A stretch of 6,753 nucleotides of DNA from Elusimicrobiota bacterium (lineage in GTDB: Bacteria > Elusimicrobiota > Elusimicrobia > UBA1565 > UBA9628): contig JAQUMZ010000148.1 of the NCBI GenBank assembly GCA_028717865.1, positions 1 to 6,753 on the forward strand, read 5' to 3'. The notes beneath the pieces are model-generated. The model saw nothing but the letters and a program-made list of their open reading frames with translations. It did not search any database and was not told the origin of the DNA. The position numbers were made by a program, and so were the translations under genes. Shown here in pieces: positions 6,601 through 6,753 of this stretch. Numbering within the stretch: position 1 is the stretch's first letter; every line of letters starts with the position of its first letter.

Positions 6601-6693
6601 TTCGCATCCGGTGATATCGATGTCCTGGCGTTTGGCGTGGCCGTCTACGACCGCGAACAATCCTTCCGCGTTGCGGACATAGACCGCGGACAC
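466..6693 (-). CDS. Giant tandem beta-propeller/helical repeat protein (2075 residues, ends probably incomplete)
   Basis: The protein is a tandem array of a unit that begins with a PxxxW or ENW motif; the marker Trp is at residues 107, 594, 1058, 1538 and 2016, giving spacings of 487, 464, 480 and 478. Each unit has a mostly helical segment and then about nine blade-like repeats of 30-50 residues with the pattern G-x-LY-x-x-T-x-x-GLY-x-x-x-G-x-x-W. The blades resemble the two-component-regulator propeller (Reg_prop) and similar propeller repeats, but no histidine kinase, DNA-binding, protease or other catalytic domain is visible. Only three cysteines occur (30, 1517, 1743). There is no signal peptide or membrane segment at the predicted N-terminus, but that N-terminus is doubtful. 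The GTG at 6691-6693 has no Shine-Dalgarno site at a useful distance, sits inside a propeller, and follows an in-frame TAA (6703-6705) beyond which blade-like sequence continues. The ATG at 6406-6408 (residue 96), just before the first complete unit, is an alternative, also without a clear ribosome site. The last 12 residues do not match the repeat. Coding in this frame is certain from the repeat conservation; whether a functional protein of this length is made is not. Possible roles for such arrays include scaffolding or binding at the cell surface; nothing in the sequence settles this. Confidence 0.85.
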   Translation of the reverse strand: MSAVYVRNAEGLFAVVDGHAKRQDIDITGCELKNVYETGGRRLLSASSPGGDRLYEYEGRTGRWEVIARQRGIVDAAVGRDGALRLGVLTLGVARMSRPPASVPGDWSEPVMRDLGKRMREARESVPAVPGTDARGDVKDAQGRPLFTGLGRLLGAMKAAFAAGTRQPPDPFDAGPWDGLAAWLSRGLELDVPKEKTLEWAGRSRDILRADPKASLEQVLAEAFVKTFPALDAGRAREARRLLARGYVSIMPGVKAHRFEAWRGRLYAFTDQGLYLREDKGWRLLHEEVRHGFGFAAYGESLLVGDGETVYKLEGDRLAPFLPGREFRYFDIVRAPDGKAAYLTGVRSGATTRVLRFDEDKGWRPLEGFTRLSGMVELSGRTYAGTDNGLYLVEGEKWTRAFPRTGNVTDLTVHDGRLFFRLAPRYDEGDYATEAYELEAGREPRRILRGFKGAYFWTHGGRLYAKDDEGRLLELVGGRWQGRGRGAHESLFHAEIGADQYILRTDGFYLVRDGVWRPQNGDVRGYISWVREFAGRRYLTGRDGLYEETSPGEWRLLFPGSVWGFHPEADGVLFGMEEGTYRFVAQPAALPSDWRGAVIKDLEAAIRRAQADEAPAPGYAANAEGDIKSRDGRTLFSGLGRVLAAVRARDGFWEALERWPGRALGLELEPGRTRDWVSRAAALLREDPKLALERALAEAFAFVHERARDRKEAVADLYAAGDRHRVLDAATKSLFGSGDRLYALADGGLRVREAGRWRLLQAGIWRHSRVFRLGKAFLIHDPSQKRLFELRDGKLRVLFEDVTAFDRVWPVGRDRFLVSQGEGRRLRWLGRSGWRSLPALDHLQTIVEFEGRIVAGTPEGLFVLRNGRWVGQFPGKRLSVNDLVEHDGLLYGYDAHGRLFSWDGGGSVARQIEKTPVERLFKKGDRLYAAAREHGGLFELTATGWKELFGHYFALIEDLAERDIFISTREGNFRGRDGRWTRQVLSGRINASAFSERGRRRYAATDVGLYRIDGESWRREAPGDLRTVAAAEDGVYYGDDTGLYFKPDAAPAGVPRDWRRKALRYLRARIRRAQRAAGEAERSPVDANGDVRDPGGRALFSGLGRVLGAVRAGFASARPRKDSWQELEKWVGLELGLELPEGKTEAWARRVRDAMRKNPAASFDETLTEAFAKTYEGLDADKLREARLLLAHGYVSSIPGVQATKFKEFGGFLYAFTKNGLYLREGKSWRLINEEVADAYGVYEHQGSLLVGDGKAVSKLEGDKLEPVLPGIRHFWLVESPDGKTSYLSTWGNGVYRGGLKQGWQPLPGVKQLTSMTSLGGQVLAVTDAGLFRVDGESWTSLTPGFGHIYKPVAAGDRVFFSVDKSLDKGSYKMHWVEGYEMRAGEAPRRIFKEENDPHFWEHAGSIYADAGDQWLWEYSAGRWKRLFQRANVLPFQTTNGDDLYVSLPSGLHVKDGSRWLRQEGDVSGYLGAMVEFGGRRYLAAGDGLYGQLRDEWTPLVPGVSISALHVDESGVCFGTEEGTFRYVSPPAALAENWREALLKEVGASILRAQEEEGDAPSSAYAVSDDGDLKDEGGRTLFAGLARWLGAMKAGFAAGRTEGLGGPIWERLADWVARQLSVDLPRRGIAEWARRSRDGMRDDPAVSLEQALADALAKAWPGLGAERMREARRLLAHGYVTSLAGANTMRFKEFGGFLYAFTDRGVYVRKGRGWQLVDPNVAFGFGIQEHDGSLLVSNGESLCELQGEKLVEVLPGIKHFWILDSPDGKGSYLSTWGRGVYRGGLKTGWRSIPGISELDGIAELGGEVWAGTRNGLYRIEGENWIRMFPEIVEVHSLHVDGGRLFFRAIAKAEGNDPQVAAYELEAGGRPRRIFADRGSVDIWKHAGRLYAKDQMNWLWERRDGRWLRRLQLAKVSPYSAVDGDDLYVSLPGGIYAKEGRLWRRQKGPIAGFVTRAARLADRRYLVAGGAVFEKRAGTWARIVPEMSISGLHASEAGVYFGTREGTFKYAPPPENWREALMQDIVAAVARAQGGKSAPPVYVVADNGDVAGEDGGTLFNGLSRRPDQKGKMKGGQ
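652..2085 (-). repeat. Complete unit 4 (residues 1537-2014)
   Basis: The helical segment spans about 1537-1684, opening with NWREALLKEV and followed by the loop DDGDLKDEGGRTLFAGLARWLGAMKAGF (1569-1596), EWARRSRDGMRDDP and RRLLAHGYVTSLAG. The propeller spans about 1686-2013. Blades run at about 1691-1720, 1721-1756, 1757-1794, 1795-1830, 1831-1878 (enlarged), 1879-1914, 1915-1949, 1950-1986 and 1987-2013. The last blade (GVYFGTREGTFKYA) lacks the final Trp-containing strand, as in every unit, and runs straight into the Pro-rich joint before the next ENW. Blade 8 is slightly eroded (RYLVAGGAVFEKRAGTW). Confidence 0.85.
2086..3525 (-). repeat. Complete unit 3 (residues 1057-1536)
   Basis: The helical segment spans about 1057-1199, with DWRRKALRYLRARIRRAQ, the loop DANGDVRDPGGRALFSGLGRVLGAV, EAWARRVRDAMRKNP and the terminal LLLAHGYVSSIPG. 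The propeller spans about 1201-1530. Blades begin near 1201, 1236, 1271, 1310, 1346, 1398, 1433, 1467 and 1504. It shares long nearly identical stretches with unit 4, including FKEFGGFLYAFT and GVYRGGLK, and part of this similarity is at DNA level (3044-3078 against 1589-1623, 34 of 35 bases equal). Blade 5 carries a loop with a tryptophan and basic residues before GYEMRAGEAPRRIF. Confidence 0.85.
3526..4917 (-). repeat. Complete unit 2 (residues 593-1056), the most divergent copy
   Basis: The helical segment spans about 593-722 and opens with DWRGAVIKDLEAAIRRAQ, followed by EGDIKSRDGRTLFSGLGRVL. It is shorter than in the other units, and the segment that ends in HGYVSSIPG or similar elsewhere is replaced by unrelated sequence (about 703-735). 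The propeller spans about 723-1050 and still shows nine blade-like units, for example RIVAGTPEGLFVLRNGRW and RYAATDVGLYRIDGESW. Blade 5 lacks the enlarged AYELEAG loop and reads LYGYDAHGRLFSWDG instead. This is the shortest unit and the one least similar to units 3 and 4, so it is probably the oldest copy or one under different selection. Confidence 0.8.
4918..6378 (-). repeat. Complete unit 1 (residues 106-592)
   Basis: The helical segment spans about 106-252. It opens with DWSEPVMRDL, has the acidic loop ARGDVKDAQGRPLF (134-147) followed by GLGRLLGAMKA, and ends with a helix carrying SLEQVLAEAF and EARRLLARGYVSIMPG. The propeller spans about 253-587 with nine blade-like units; clear examples are RLYAFTDQGLYLREDKGW, TYAGTDNGLYLVEGEKW and RYLTGRDGLYEETSPGEW. 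Blade 5 is enlarged by a loop before AYELEAGREPRRI, a feature shared with units 3 and 4. It is the longest unit (487 residues), mainly because of an insertion rich in Pro, Asp and Gly near 166-177 in the helical segment. Confidence 0.8.
6379..6693 (-). repeat. Partial unit 0: last blades of a propeller
   Basis: Residues 1-105 match the end of a propeller in the complete units. A blade 7 remnant is at about 1-28. Blade 8 is at about 29-69, with ETGGRRLLSASS against EFGGRRYLAAGD of unit 3 and LYEYEGRTGRWEVI against LYGQLRDEWTPLV. A degenerate blade 9 is at about 70-100, where the usual GVYFGTEEGTF is replaced by GALRLGVLTLGV. The helical segment and the first six blades of this unit would lie to the right of the window. 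The degenerate last blade suggests weaker constraint here than in units 1-4. Confidence 0.65.
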
Positions 6694-6702
6694 GGAGACC
6701 GC

Positions 6703-6753
6703 TTATTCGAAAACCCCCGATACGACGGCCAGCAGCTTTCCGTTCCGCAGTTC
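6703..6753 (-). pseudogene. 3' end of an upstream reading frame with the same blade repeat, ended by TAA
   Basis: In the same frame as the giant gene, the 16 codons entering from the right edge read ELRNGKLLAVVSGVFE and then stop at TAA 6703-6705. The start of this stretch matches the blade segment found in complete units, such as LFELRDGKLRVLFE in unit 2 (residues 787-800) and WERRDGRW in unit 4. Skipping over the stop, the alignment to blades 6-7 continues into the giant frame (AVYV against DLYV). The stop therefore appears to interrupt one ancestral gene. A real nonsense mutation, two separately translated fragments, or a sequencing error are all possible. Only 48 coding bases are visible, so the case rests on a short match plus the conserved register. 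Confidence 0.5.

Noticed and set aside
466..6693. DNA repeats of CRISPR or mobile-element type
   Set aside because: The periodicity is at protein level with large, diverged units inside one reading frame. There are no short direct repeats with unique spacers, no terminal inverted repeats and no transposase motif.

Overview
The window is strongly GC-rich, with dense coding and third codon positions dominated by G and C. This fits a GC-rich bacterium. No rRNA, tRNA or marker gene is present, so I do not name a phylum. The small gene has a typical bacterial start (extended -10, Shine-Dalgarno, Sec signal peptide).

Layout. Bases 1-133 are a short upstream region with an extended -10 promoter candidate and a ribosome binding site. 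Bases 134-496 (+) encode a 120-residue, probably exported small protein with four cysteines in its mature part. Bases 466-6693 (-) hold one reading frame of 2075 codons filling almost the whole window. It encodes a giant modular protein: a repeating unit of about 464-487 residues, each with a mostly helical segment of about 130-150 residues followed by a beta-propeller-like domain of about 335 residues built from blade repeats of the Gly-Leu-Tyr / Gly-x-x-Trp kind. Four complete units are present, with part of a propeller before them and part of a helical segment after them. The two genes converge and overlap by 31 bases at their 3' ends.

The giant gene looks cut at both ends. At its 5' end the frame begins with a weak GTG in the middle of a propeller. 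Twelve codons-worth of bases before the window edge region, a TAA at 6703-6705 separates it from 16 upstream codons that also read as blade sequence, so a longer ancestral gene seems to have been split by a stop. At its 3' end the fifth helical segment follows the repeat consensus up to about base 505 and then stops resembling it, within about ten bases of the stop codon of the opposite-strand small gene. The most economical reading is a recombination or deletion junction there, with the last dozen residues read from the antisense strand of the neighbour.

I see no defence system, mobile element, CRISPR array, RNA gene or multi-gene pathway. The noteworthy content is the propeller-plus-helix tandem array, which I cannot assign to a characterised protein, and the signs of duplication and decay in it. 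There is no evidence that the two genes act together.
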